A DNA stretch of 64,000 nt from GCA-2729515 sp036336695 (GTDB taxonomy: Bacteria; Myxococcota_A; UBA9160; SMWR01), in NCBI GenBank assembly GCA_036336695.1, contig JAYZFQ010000109.1:1-64000 (forward strand). The letters are read 5' to 3'. The notes beneath the pieces are model-generated. The model saw only the letters and a program-made list of their open reading frames with translations, was not told the origin of the DNA and did no database searches. The first letter of the stretch is position 1. Every line of letters starts with the position of its first letter. Of the stretch, positions 23,894-32,379 are shown one piece after another. The position numbers were made by a program, and so were the translations under genes.

Positions 23894-23906
23894 GGGGAAG
23901 CGGAGG

Positions 23907-26489
23907 CTACCCGGCGGCGAGCGTGGCCGCCAGACGGTCGCGCAGCGCAGGCAACTCGGCACTCGACGCGCCACGCACCAGGCGGCCGGTTTCTCGCTCG
24001 CCCTCGGCGAAGGCGACCATCCCGAGCCGCACCAGCAGGTCGACGGCATTGCTGAAGGTCACGGGGTTGGCCCCTTCGCGCCGAGCGACCTCCCCCAGCA
24101 GGGCCGCGCGGTCGAACTGCTCCGCGGCCGCTTTCTGTAGCGCTTTCAATTCGACCGAATCGCCCTCGTCCAGTAGCGCACCGACCGCGGCGCACGCGCA
24201 GTAATAGGCCTCGACCACGGGGCGGGTCTGTTCCGCCAGGAAGCGGAGCGCTCCGGTCCCCTTCTCGGTGGCCAGCAGTTCTCCGTCCCGGCGCTCGATC
24301 CAGCCCCGGCCCTCGAAGTGGTCCAGGAATGCATCCACGTGCGCAGCGAGCACTTCGCCCTGGGGCGTGAAGAACTCGGGATAGAACAGATCCAGCCACT
24401 CGCGAAGATCCGCGCGCCAGGCCCCGCCGCGTCGGCCCGTCAATACCTGCCGGGCCAGCCAACTCGGGAGGGCCAGGAACTGCACGATCGAATTGCGGTA
24501 GAAGTCGAGGGCGCGGCGTTTCGACTCTTCGTAATACAGCAGTTCGCCACGAGCGTCGCTGACGGTCTTCAGGAGATCCATGCGCAGCATGGATGCGATC
24601 GACTCCTCGAAGCTGCCTTCGTCCGCCACCAGCGCCGGTGTCAGCCGCACGTCCTGGAGACGCAACAGGTCCACCACTTCCTGCATGCGGCGCACCAGTT
24701 CGGGGCGCAGCATGCCGCGGCGCCGCTCGCCCAGGAGAGCGCAGGCGGCGACGGAAGTCACGTTCGGCACAGCCGCCCAATTGATCCGCTCGACCAGGCG
24801 ATTTCCGAGCGAGGCCACGAAGGCGCGCTTCTCCGCTGCAACTTCCGGAGTCGCCTCCGTCGCGAAGGTCGCACGCCGGTCGCCGAGAGCATCGCCGAGA
24901 GAAATCGGCTCTCCGAGACTGACGAACACGCTCCCGAAGCGGCGCTGAAGGTATTTCCGCGCGCGCACGAGGCCCCACAGGCTCTCGTCTTTCTTGTTGC
25001 CCCCCTCCAGCTCGTCGACCATCGAGCCTTCCTCGACGAGTCGCTCGTAGGTGATCGCGATCGGCACGAAGAACAGGTCCCGCCGCGCCGTGGAGAGAAA
25101 GGCCTCCACCTCCCAGGAGAGGATCCCCAAGCGCGGAGCGAGCGTCTTGCCCGTGCGCGATCGGCCTCCCTCGATGAAGAATTCCTGGGTCACCCCCTCC
25201 GAAACGAGATGGGCGACGTAGGCGCGAAAGATTTCCTTGTAGAGCGAATCGTCGAAGGACTTGCGCATGAAGAAGGCGCCGCAACGGCGCCAGAGGAAAC
25301 CGAAGGGACCGAACCCCATGTTCTCGCGCGCGGCGATGTGCGGCGGAATCAGGTAGTTCGCGTAGAAGATCATCGACACGATCAGGAAATCGAAATACGA
25401 GCGGTGACTCGGCACGAGCACGATCGGGTGCCGCTTCGCGTACCGCGCGACCGTCTCGAGTCCCGACACTTCGACCTTCGCGAAGAGACGACGCACCACG
25501 GCGCCCGACAAGGCGTTGAGCGCAGCGAGGAACGTGGAGTTCATGTTGGCGGCGATCTCTCGCAGCATGCCCTCGGCATCGGCGCGCGCCCGGGAAAGCG
25601 GCACCCCGGCATCGCGGGCCCGGGCACGCATCGCCTGCTGAACGCGGGGCTCCGAGACCACGATGTCCAGCACCTTGGGGAAGGGCCGCAGGCTCGGCCC
25701 CTCCACCGCCTTTTCCTCCCGGTAGAGGAACGTCATGATCGAGCGGCGCACCATCCGCGTCACGGCGTGCTGGCCCTGGGCCTCCCGAGACCGAATGAAG
25801 GCCGTCAGGTCGATCGCGTCGCCCACCTTGACCGCCAGATCCCGGTAGGTGGTGAGAAACGACGTCACCTTGGCGAGATCCGACGGCCGCGTGGCGGCGC
25901 CGTAGAAGAGGTTGAGGAAACGGCGGCGTGACCGGGGTCCCTTGCGCCAGAAGATGGCCAAGGGCACGACGCGAACGGGGGAGCCCGATTTCCAGGCGGC
26001 GTCGACCACTTCTTCGAGCGGATCCCGTTCCCCGGTTCCGTCCGGCCCAGGCCGGGCACGCAACCGCGCCGTCCGCAGGAACAGGAAACTCGATGCACCT
26101 TCTTGTACGACCGCGCGGGCGTAGCGCCGTTCGCGCTCGCTGCGATCCTCCCCCGCCCTGCCGACGCGCCACGCGGTTCCCAGGGCCTCGAAAAGGGGCC
26201 GGAAGTAGTAGAACCGAATCCCGTTGGCATGACTCGACAGCCGGAGCCCCGCACGGACGAACACGGTGTTGAACAGGAAGTAATCGAGCCGGCTCGCGTA
26301 GCGCATGACGTAGACGACCGAGCCGCTGGCTTCGATCTCGCGCAGCCGAGCGACCGTGGCTTCGTCGAACCCGAAGTGGCTGAAGAAGCGCTTGGCGAAC
26401 CGCCGCAGGAAGAAACCGAACCTCGGCGTCATGGCCGAAAGCGCATCGCTCTCGACCCCGGCGGAGGGCGGCGGCGAGGCATCCCGCAT
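23907..26489 (-). CDS. plsB: Glycerol-3-phosphate O-acyltransferase PlsB
   Basis: 860 residues, close to E. coli PlsB. It makes lysophosphatidate from glycerol-3-phosphate and acyl-ACP/CoA at the inner membrane. The acyltransferase signature is present: SHRSYFDF with His362 and Asp367, then FIEGGRSRTGKT (near 432, substrate binding) and VPIAITYERL. The N-terminal ~330 residues match PlsB's own N-terminal region. The start ATG 26489 is 20 bp after the SDR gene. Its place between an SDR and histidine genes is unusual. Confidence 0.92.
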   Translation of the reverse strand: MRDASPPPSAGVESDALSAMTPRFGFFLRRFAKRFFSHFGFDEATVARLREIEASGSVVYVMRYASRLDYFLFNTVFVRAGLRLSSHANGIRFYYFRPLFEALGTAWRVGRAGEDRSERERRYARAVVQEGASSFLFLRTARLRARPGPDGTGERDPLEEVVDAAWKSGSPVRVVPLAIFWRKGPRSRRRFLNLFYGAATRPSDLAKVTSFLTTYRDLAVKVGDAIDLTAFIRSREAQGQHAVTRMVRRSIMTFLYREEKAVEGPSLRPFPKVLDIVVSEPRVQQAMRARARDAGVPLSRARADAEGMLREIAANMNSTFLAALNALSGAVVRRLFAKVEVSGLETVARYAKRHPIVLVPSHRSYFDFLIVSMIFYANYLIPPHIAARENMGFGPFGFLWRRCGAFFMRKSFDDSLYKEIFRAYVAHLVSEGVTQEFFIEGGRSRTGKTLAPRLGILSWEVEAFLSTARRDLFFVPIAITYERLVEEGSMVDELEGGNKKDESLWGLVRARKYLQRRFGSVFVSLGEPISLGDALGDRRATFATEATPEVAAEKRAFVASLGNRLVERINWAAVPNVTSVAACALLGERRRGMLRPELVRRMQEVVDLLRLQDVRLTPALVADEGSFEESIASMLRMDLLKTVSDARGELLYYEESKRRALDFYRNSIVQFLALPSWLARQVLTGRRGGAWRADLREWLDLFYPEFFTPQGEVLAAHVDAFLDHFEGRGWIERRDGELLATEKGTGALRFLAEQTRPVVEAYYCACAAVGALLDEGDSVELKALQKAAAEQFDRAALLGEVARREGANPVTFSNAVDLLVRLGMVAFAEGERETGRLVRGASSAELPALRDRLAATLAAG

Positions 26490-26509
26490 CGTCGCCGGAG
26501 GGTAGCAGG

Positions 26510-27370
26510 TCAGTCCGGGAGGAGGATTTCTCCGGGGCGCATCCGCGCTGCGATCTCGTCGACCGTCCAGAGACCGCCGTCCTCTTGCTTCGTGACCCCC
26601 GTGTGGGTGACGACCTTCATCTCGGCGATCCGACCCCCGCCGACATAGTAGGTCTTGCCCGTCAACTCGGCGGCCAGGTCACTCGCCAGGTAGGCCACCA
26701 GGGGGGAGACGAGTTTCGGGTCCATCCGCGCCTTGAGGGAATCGTCGAAGCCCGGGAGATCACTCGTCAGCCGGGTGTAGGCCACGGGCGCCAGGATATG
26801 CACCCGGATGCCGTACTTGACACCCTCGATCGCGAGGCAACGAGACATCCCGGCGATTCCCGCCTTTGCCGCGCCGTAGTTCGCCTGGCCGAAATTCCCG
26901 TTGAGCCCGGACGTCGAGGACGTGTTGATGATCACGCCACCGCCGCCGTGTTCCTTCATGTGCCCGTACACGGCGTGGGTAACGCAATAGGTCCCCTTGA
27001 GGTGAACCTGGACCACGATGTCCCAGAGATCTTCCGTCGTGTTCGCGAAACTCTTGTCCCGGAGAATGCCCGCGTTGTTGACCAGGATGTCGATCCTGCC
27101 AAAGGCGTCGAGCGCGGACTGGAGAATCGACTGCCCGCCCTCCACCGTGGCGACCGAGTCGTAGTTCGCCGCCGCCTCGCCCCCCGCCGCGCGAATCTCG
27201 TCGACGACTGTGTCCGCCATGGCGCTGCCGCCGCCGCTGCCGTCTCGCGCGCCGCCGAGGTCGTTCACCACGACCGCCGCACCCTCGCGGGCCAGGAACA
27301 ACGCATGCTCGCGCCCGATCCCACCGCCCGCTCCCGTTACGATCGCCACCTTGCCGTCGAGTAAACCCAT
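26510..27370 (-). CDS. Short-chain dehydrogenase, multifunctional-enzyme-type-2-like
   Basis: 286 residues. Rossmann motif TGAGGGIG (12-19), NNAG (near 100), Ser in NTSSTSG (near 147) and the catalytic ANYGAAKAG pair (near 161). The extended loop after the first strand (LGGARDGSGGG) and the sequence overall resemble the 3-hydroxyacyl-CoA dehydrogenase module of peroxisomal multifunctional enzyme type 2, so a 3-hydroxyacyl-CoA or steroid-like alcohol is the likely substrate class. ATG 27370 abuts a perfect palindrome and promoter, and no SD is seen, which suggests a leaderless start. It is followed 20 bp later by plsB. Confidence 0.85.
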   Translation of the reverse strand: MGLLDGKVAIVTGAGGGIGREHALFLAREGAAVVVNDLGGARDGSGGGSAMADTVVDEIRAAGGEAAANYDSVATVEGGQSILQSALDAFGRIDILVNNAGILRDKSFANTTEDLWDIVVQVHLKGTYCVTHAVYGHMKEHGGGGVIINTSSTSGLNGNFGQANYGAAKAGIAGMSRCLAIEGVKYGIRVHILAPVAYTRLTSDLPGFDDSLKARMDPKLVSPLVAYLASDLAAELTGKTYYVGGGRIAEMKVVTHTGVTKQEDGGLWTVDEIAARMRPGEILLPD

Positions 27371-27405
27371 GCGGTTATGTAACCGCGCCGGGGAACGGGC
27401 TTCAA
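27371..27405 (-). promoter_or_regulatory. Promoter with overlapping 7-2-7 palindrome (TetR-type operator?)
   Basis: Minus-strand TTGAAG (27400-27405) and TACATA (27376-27381) are 18 bp apart. The -10 box lies inside a perfect palindrome, GCGGTTA-TG-TAACCGC (27371-27386), that ends one base before the SDR start codon. The layout is that of a repressor-controlled, leaderless promoter; TetR-family regulators commonly bind such sites near fatty-acid genes. No regulator gene is adjacent. Confidence 0.55.
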
Positions 27406-28262
27406 GCGTTTCCGAAGAGAATGGTGCGAAAGCGGCCAAACGGGGCGAAACCGAGGCCTGCGTAGAGCCGCTCACCGGGCGTGTTTCCGTCGACCACGCT
27501 GAGTTGCACGTGGTCGGCGCCCTCGGCGAAGGCCTCCCGACACAGCGCGGCGACCCCGGCACGGGCCATCCCCCGACCGCGAGCCTCCGGCCAGGTGTAG
27601 ACCCCCTGAAGCAGCCAGCCCTCGCGGCGCTGGACGTCGGCATACCCGACGAAAACGACCCGTCCGCCCGCTTCGACGACCCGGGCCCGCCGCAAGCGGC
27701 CCCGCACCCAGCGACGCCCGCCGACCGGGTCGTCGGAGAACGGGTCCGGACGCCCCTCTTCGCGGAGACTCTCCCGGGCGGCAACGACCAGGGCATCCAG
27801 GTCGTCCTCCGTTGCCGGTCGCGCCGGCGGCGCCTCCGAGCCGGGAAACCCCTGGCGCCCCGCCTGGGCCGAGAGGACGTAGGCCGTTTCGGTCCGGTCG
27901 AGGAGGGGGCGCCGCGGCGCGCGCCGCTGCAGATGCCGCCACAGCACGTCGGCGCTGCGTTCGTGGCTCTTCACCAGCCCCACGCCCAGGGTTTCGATCA
28001 GGGGGAGGAAGGCCTCGACAACCCCGTCGTCGGCCTCGATGTCGAAGACGACGTTCGGCCGGAGGCCGGCCACCGCCGCAACGCGCCGCCCCGACCAGAG
28101 CACGCCGACCTCGGGGCGCAACTCGCTGGGGGCGGGGCGGCGGCCGATCCGGTCCGTCATGTCCATCAGGACCAGATTGCCGAGCGGGTCGGCAGCGAGG
28201 TGTTCGAGGACATCCCCGCGTTGCCCGCGACGCACGAGTTCCGCTTCCACGGCCTCGTCCAC
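27402..28262 (-). CDS. GNAT-family N-acetyltransferase
   Basis: 286 residues if GTG 28262 is used, which lies 4 bp after the biotinyl-gene stop; GTG 28250 is also possible. The C-terminal ~100 residues form a GNAT fold: GVYTWPEARGRGMARAG is motif A with the RGxGxA acetyl-CoA loop, followed by LSVVDGNTPGERLYAGLGF (motif B). The N-terminal ~150 residues are a degenerate second GNAT-like half. The acceptor substrate is unknown. It is probably co-transcribed with the biotinyl gene. Confidence 0.8.
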   Translation of the reverse strand: MDEAVEAELVRRGQRGDVLEHLAADPLGNLVLMDMTDRIGRRPAPSELRPEVGVLWSGRRVAAVAGLRPNVVFDIEADDGVVEAFLPLIETLGVGLVKSHERSADVLWRHLQRRAPRRPLLDRTETAYVLSAQAGRQGFPGSEAPPARPATEDDLDALVVAARESLREEGRPDPFSDDPVGGRRWVRGRLRRARVVEAGGRVVFVGYADVQRREGWLLQGVYTWPEARGRGMARAGVAALCREAFAEGADHVQLSVVDGNTPGERLYAGLGFAPFGRFRTILFGNA

Positions 28263-28266
28263 CGCC

Positions 28267-28482
28267 TCAGTCGATGACCGCGAGGACGTCCCCTTCCTCG
28301 ATCGAGTCACCTTCGGCAACGCGAATCTCGCTGAGCGTTCCGCCGCAGGGAGACTCCACGGGAATCTCCATTTTCATCGACTCGAGGATGAGAATCACGT
28401 CCTCTTCCGCCACCGGGTCGCCGGCTGCCTTTTCGATCTTCCAGACATTGCCCGCGATCTGCGCTTCGACTTGCGTCGGCAT
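28267..28482 (-). CDS. Small biotinyl (biotin/lipoyl attachment) domain protein
   Basis: 71 residues from ATG 28482, with a strong GAGGGGG upstream. It is a lone biotinyl domain with the modification motif ESMKMEIPV (Lys near 36), the SMKM variant of AMKM. It would carry carboxybiotin for an acyl-CoA carboxylase or decarboxylase, but no carboxylase subunits are nearby. Stand-alone carriers of this size occur in actinobacteria and deltaproteobacteria. It is divergent from ffh across 80 bp. Confidence 0.9.
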   Translation of the reverse strand: MPTQVEAQIAGNVWKIEKAAGDPVAEEDVILILESMKMEIPVESPCGGTLSEIRVAEGDSIEEGDVLAVID

Positions 28483-28562
28483 CGGTCCCCCTCGTGATCT
28501 TGCGGCGCCCATGTTGCACGCGCACGCGGCACACGGCAAGCAACGCTATCCTCGGCGGGTCG

Positions 28563-30071
28563 ATGCTCGAAACCTTGACACGCGGGTTCACGGCTGCACG
28601 CGAGCGCCTGTCCGGCGTGCAGTCCCTGAGCGACGAAAACGTCGACGAAGCGCTCCGGGACGTCCGCATGTCCCTCCTCGAGGCCGACGTCGACCTCGCC
28701 ATCGTCAAGAGCTTCCTCGGTCGGGTCAAGGAACGCTCCCTCGGAGAGAAGATCGCAACCCGGGTGCGCGACGCCTCGGGCCGCCGCATCCGGATCACCC
28801 CCGGGCAGCACTTCGTCAAGACGTGCGAGGAAGAACTCGCGGCCCTGATGGGACCCGTCGATCCGGAACTCGCGCGGGGTCCGAACGGCGTGACCTCGGT
28901 CATGCTCCTGGGGCTCCAGGGCGTCGGCAAGACGACGGTCGCGGCGAAACTGGCCCGGCTGCTCCAGGAAGAGAAGGGCCGCCCCCTGCTGGTCGCGGCC
29001 GACGTCTATCGCCCGGCCGCCGTGCTCCAGCTCCAGCAACTGGGAGAGCGCATCGACGTCGCGGTCCACGCGGGAGCCGAGGGCGAGCCGCCGGCGTCGA
29101 TCTGTGCCGCGGCGGCGGAACGCGTGGGGAGCGAGGGCTTCGACGCGGTGATCTACGACACCGCCGGGCGCCTGGCCATCGACGACGAACTCATGGTCGA
29201 ATTGGAGGCGATCGAGACCGCCACCACCCCGGCCAACCGACTCCTCGTCTGCGATGCCCTGATGGGCCGGGACGCCGTCAACGTGGCCCAGAGCTTTGCG
29301 GAACGCATTTCCCTGGACGGCCTGGTGCTGACCAAACTCGATGGCGACGCCCGGGGCGGGGCCGCCCTGGCCGTCAAGGAAGTCACGGGCGTCCCGGTCA
29401 AGTTCATCGGAACCGGCGAAGCCCTCGAAAACCTCGAACCCTTTCGCCCGGAGGGCCTGGCCTCGCGCATTCTCGGCATGGGCGATGTCGTCGGGCTCGT
29501 TCGCGATTTCGAGAAGGTCGCAGACGAAAAAGAAGCCGAGGAAGATGCGGAACGGCTCCTCAAGGGCAAGTTCGGCCTCGACGACCTGCTCAAGCAACTT
29601 CGGCTCATCCAGAAGATGGGACCCATGCGGGAGGTGCTGTCCAAGCTGCCCATGTTCGGCTCCCTCGCCGAGCAGGTGGACGAAACCCAACTCGTGAAGG
29701 TCGAGTCCCTCATCCATTCGATGACGCCGGCCGAACGGTCACAACCGGACCTGATCGACCGGAGCCGCGCCAAGCGGATTGCACGGGGCAGCGGCCGGCG
29801 CTCGTCGGACGTGAACGAACTCATCGAACGCTTCGAGCAGATGCGGGGAATGATGTCGGCACTCGGCTCGGGCGGGAAGCTCTCCAAGATCCCGGGCCTC
29901 GGCCAGCTGTCCGGAGCGGGCATGCCCGGCGGGATGGACCCGATGGCAATGCTCTCGGGTCTCGGGGAGAACGAAGGGCCGGGAGTTCGCGCCCAGGCCA
30001 AGAAGAGAGCCAAACAGCGGGGGAAGCGGAAGCAGGCGCGCAAGGCGCGGCGGAAGAATCGACGGCGCTAG
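28563..30071 (+). CDS. ffh: Signal recognition particle GTPase Ffh
   Basis: 502 residues. N domain (1-~85), G domain with GLQGVGKTTVAAKLARL, DTAGRL and TKLDGDARGG, and an M domain with the Met-rich helices (MGPMREVLSKLPMFG, MTPAERS, RGSGRRSSDVNELIERF) and a basic tail ending KQARKARRKNRRR. Ffh with 4.5S RNA targets membrane proteins to the translocon. Start ATG 28563 fits the family N-terminus. The SRP RNA gene was not found in the window. Confidence 0.96.
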   Translation: MLETLTRGFTAARERLSGVQSLSDENVDEALRDVRMSLLEADVDLAIVKSFLGRVKERSLGEKIATRVRDASGRRIRITPGQHFVKTCEEELAALMGPVDPELARGPNGVTSVMLLGLQGVGKTTVAAKLARLLQEEKGRPLLVAADVYRPAAVLQLQQLGERIDVAVHAGAEGEPPASICAAAAERVGSEGFDAVIYDTAGRLAIDDELMVELEAIETATTPANRLLVCDALMGRDAVNVAQSFAERISLDGLVLTKLDGDARGGAALAVKEVTGVPVKFIGTGEALENLEPFRPEGLASRILGMGDVVGLVRDFEKVADEKEAEEDAERLLKGKFGLDDLLKQLRLIQKMGPMREVLSKLPMFGSLAEQVDETQLVKVESLIHSMTPAERSQPDLIDRSRAKRIARGSGRRSSDVNELIERFEQMRGMMSALGSGGKLSKIPGLGQLSGAGMPGGMDPMAMLSGLGENEGPGVRAQAKKRAKQRGKRKQARKARRKNRRR

Positions 30072-30137
30072 CTCCATTCCCCGCGGGGAGACTCGCGGGG
30101 CCGTGGCCCGTTCATGTTCCACCGGCCTGCAGCCGAT

Positions 30138-30222
30138 CCGGGAAAGGTCCATGCACCGCAACGCAATCGACGTCCGGCGGGGATTCCGGCCGGCCCGGGA
30201 AAGGTCCATGCACCGCAACGCA
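30138..30222 (+). repeat. 28-bp direct repeat duplicating the ribosome-binding site and start codon
   Basis: An identical 28-bp sequence occurs at 30138-30165 and 30195-30222, 57 bp apart. Each copy contains GGGAAAGG, a 3-base spacer and ATG, followed by codons for HRNA. The offset is 19 codons, so both ATGs (30151 and 30208) are in the same frame. Only the second is followed directly by a signal peptide. Confidence 0.95.
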
Positions 30223-32376
30223 CTCGTCCTGTCCTTGCTCCTGATCGCCACGACCGCCTCGGCAAGCGAAACCGACCCCTTCCCCCTCCCCGTCGAACTG
30301 GAACCCAACGTCCGGTTCTGGACCCGGATCTACACCGACGTACCGAGCGCGGCCGGTCTGCTCCACGACTCGGTCGAGTTGGACGTGGTGTACGAAACCC
30401 TCCACTTCCCCGAGGGCCTGTCGCGGCGCGCCCGTGACCGGAAGGTCGAGCGGGCGAAGAAGAAGACGCGGGCGATCCTGCGGCAACTCGCCAAGGGCAA
30501 GCGAACCGGCCTCAGCGCCGACGAAGCGCGTGTACTCGGACGCTGGCCCGAGGGCGTGACCGACAAAACCCTGGCGCGCGCCGCACGCCGCCTACGCTTC
30601 CAGCGGGGCCTCTCGGATCGTTTCTACGAGGGCCTCGTACGCTCGGGCCAGTGGTCGGCCGAAATCGAGCGGACTCTCGCGGAACACGGCGTGCCCCGAG
30701 AGCTGGTGGCGCTGCCCCACGTGGAGTCTTCGTTCAACCCGCGGGCCTACTCGAGAATCGGTGCCGCGGGCATCTGGCAGTTCACACGCTCCACCGGGCG
30801 GCTCTACATGCGCGTCGACCATGTCGTCGACGAACGGATGAACCCCGAGCGCGCGACCGTCGGCGCAGCGAAACTGCTCCGAGACAATCACGCGCGGGTC
30901 GATTCCTGGCCCCTGGCCATTACGGGCTACAACCACGGCATTTCCGGCATGGAGCGGGCCGTCCGCAAGCTTCGCACCCGAGACATCGGCGTGATCTCCC
31001 GGAACTACAAAGGCCGGACCTTCGGGTTCGCCTCCAGAAACTTCTATGCGGAATTCGTCGCGGCATCCGCGGTTCACGAAAACCCGGAGCCCTACTTCGG
31101 CCGGGTCAACTACAAGGCGCCCCTCGTCTACGACCGACTCGTAACGGACGCGTACTACACGACCGGCACGCTCCAACATGCACTCGGCGTAGACCGCGTC
31201 ACGCTGCGAGAGCACAACCTCGCGCTCCGCCCGTCAGTCTGGAACGGCGCGAAGCTCGTGCCGAAGGGGTACACCGTGCGGGTTCCCCGACACGCCCTGG
31301 AACAGCCCGTCGAGTCGGTGCTGGCCCAGATTCCGGATCGCGAGCGGGTCTCCCGCCAGAAGCGGGACCGGTTCCACAAGGTGCGGCGCGGAGAATCCCT
31401 GTCGGTCATCGCCCGACGCTACGAGACGAGCCAGCGGGAACTCGTGCACCTGAACAACCTGCGGAGCCGGCACCGGATCCGCGCCGGCCAGATCCTCCGC
31501 CTGCCGACGGACGGCAGTGCCCCCATCGAAGTGGCGCGCGCCGAGCCCCCCGCAGACGGCATCTACCGGGTACGGCGGGGCGACAACCTCACCATCATCG
31601 CGGCGCGTTTCGGTGTGGATGCCGACGCGATCGCGCGCTGGAACGGGTTGCGCAACCGGAACCGCCTCGCCATCGGGCAGCGCCTCCGCGTGGCCCAGAC
31701 AGGGACGGTGGTCGCGAGCGCGCCCGAAGCCACCCGTTCCGACGCCGCGGTCGTGACACGGGCGGCACCGCCGCCGGCCTCGACCCCGCCGGTGAGCGAA
31801 GCACGTCCGCGTCGACAAAAATCCCAGTCCCCCGTCGCGCCCTCCGAACCGGCGGCCTCCGAACTACCCGCCGACGTAGCCGTCGTCGCGGTGGCTCCCC
31901 GGCCGGCGGAAGCCGTTCCCGATCCGTCCAACTACGCGGTAAGCGCCCGCGGGCGCGTCACGGTCCAGGCCGGGGAAACCCTGGGACACTATGCGGAATG
32001 GCTCGAGGTGAGCGCGAGCCGCCTGCGCCAACTGAACGGGATGCGCTATCGCGCGCCGCTCGTGATCGGCCGGACCAAGCGGCTCGATTTCAGCCGCGTC
32101 ACGCCCGAGGTTTTCGAACAGCGGCGGCTCGAGTACCACCGGGACCTCCAGGAGGAATTCTTCGACGCCTGGTCGGTGACCGGCACGACGAAGCACGTGA
32201 TCCGGCGCGGAGACTCGCTCTGGTACCTGGCCAACGAGAAGTTCGAGGTCCCGATCTGGCTGCTTCGCCAGTACAACCCCGACCTGGACTTCGGCGCTCT
32301 TCCGGCGGGTGCCCAGCTCGTCGTCCCTCTCCTGGATTCGCAAGAGGCGCTCGGGCGCGTCACCGGCGCGGGCTAG
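30208..32376 (+). CDS. mltD: Membrane-bound lytic murein transglycosylase, MltD type, four LysM modules
   Basis: 722 residues from ATG 30208, chosen because a clean signal peptide (HRNALVLSLLLIATTASA) starts there; ATG 30151 would add 19 residues. The SLT domain carries the catalytic Glu173 in HVESSFNP, then GAAGIWQFTRSTGR and ITGYNHG. Four LysM modules follow (beginnings near VRRGESLSVIA, VRRGDNLTIIA, VQAGETLGHYA and IRRGDSLWYLA), separated by a Pro/Ala-rich linker. It cleaves peptidoglycan glycan strands to anhydro-muropeptides in the periplasm. No lipobox is seen, unlike E. coli MltD. It is convergent with rlmN, 3 bp away. Confidence 0.92.
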   Translation: MHRNALVLSLLLIATTASASETDPFPLPVELEPNVRFWTRIYTDVPSAAGLLHDSVELDVVYETLHFPEGLSRRARDRKVERAKKKTRAILRQLAKGKRTGLSADEARVLGRWPEGVTDKTLARAARRLRFQRGLSDRFYEGLVRSGQWSAEIERTLAEHGVPRELVALPHVESSFNPRAYSRIGAAGIWQFTRSTGRLYMRVDHVVDERMNPERATVGAAKLLRDNHARVDSWPLAITGYNHGISGMERAVRKLRTRDIGVISRNYKGRTFGFASRNFYAEFVAASAVHENPEPYFGRVNYKAPLVYDRLVTDAYYTTGTLQHALGVDRVTLREHNLALRPSVWNGAKLVPKGYTVRVPRHALEQPVESVLAQIPDRERVSRQKRDRFHKVRRGESLSVIARRYETSQRELVHLNNLRSRHRIRAGQILRLPTDGSAPIEVARAEPPADGIYRVRRGDNLTIIAARFGVDADAIARWNGLRNRNRLAIGQRLRVAQTGTVVASAPEATRSDAAVVTRAAPPPASTPPVSEARPRRQKSQSPVAPSEPAASELPADVAVVAVAPRPAEAVPDPSNYAVSARGRVTVQAGETLGHYAEWLEVSASRLRQLNGMRYRAPLVIGRTKRLDFSRVTPEVFEQRRLEYHRDLQEEFFDAWSVTGTTKHVIRRGDSLWYLANEKFEVPIWLLRQYNPDLDFGALPAGAQLVVPLLDSQEALGRVTGAG

Positions 32377-32379
32377 CCC

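Noticed and set aside
24318..25931. Open frame of 537 codons opposite plsB
   Set aside because: Antisense to a well-identified gene, His/Glu/Arg-rich shadow composition, no domain.
30079..30100. Intrinsic terminator after ffh
   Set aside because: A 7-bp GC hairpin (30079-30085 with 30094-30100) exists but has no T run, and CCCCGCGGGG is also a simple palindrome; too weak to list.
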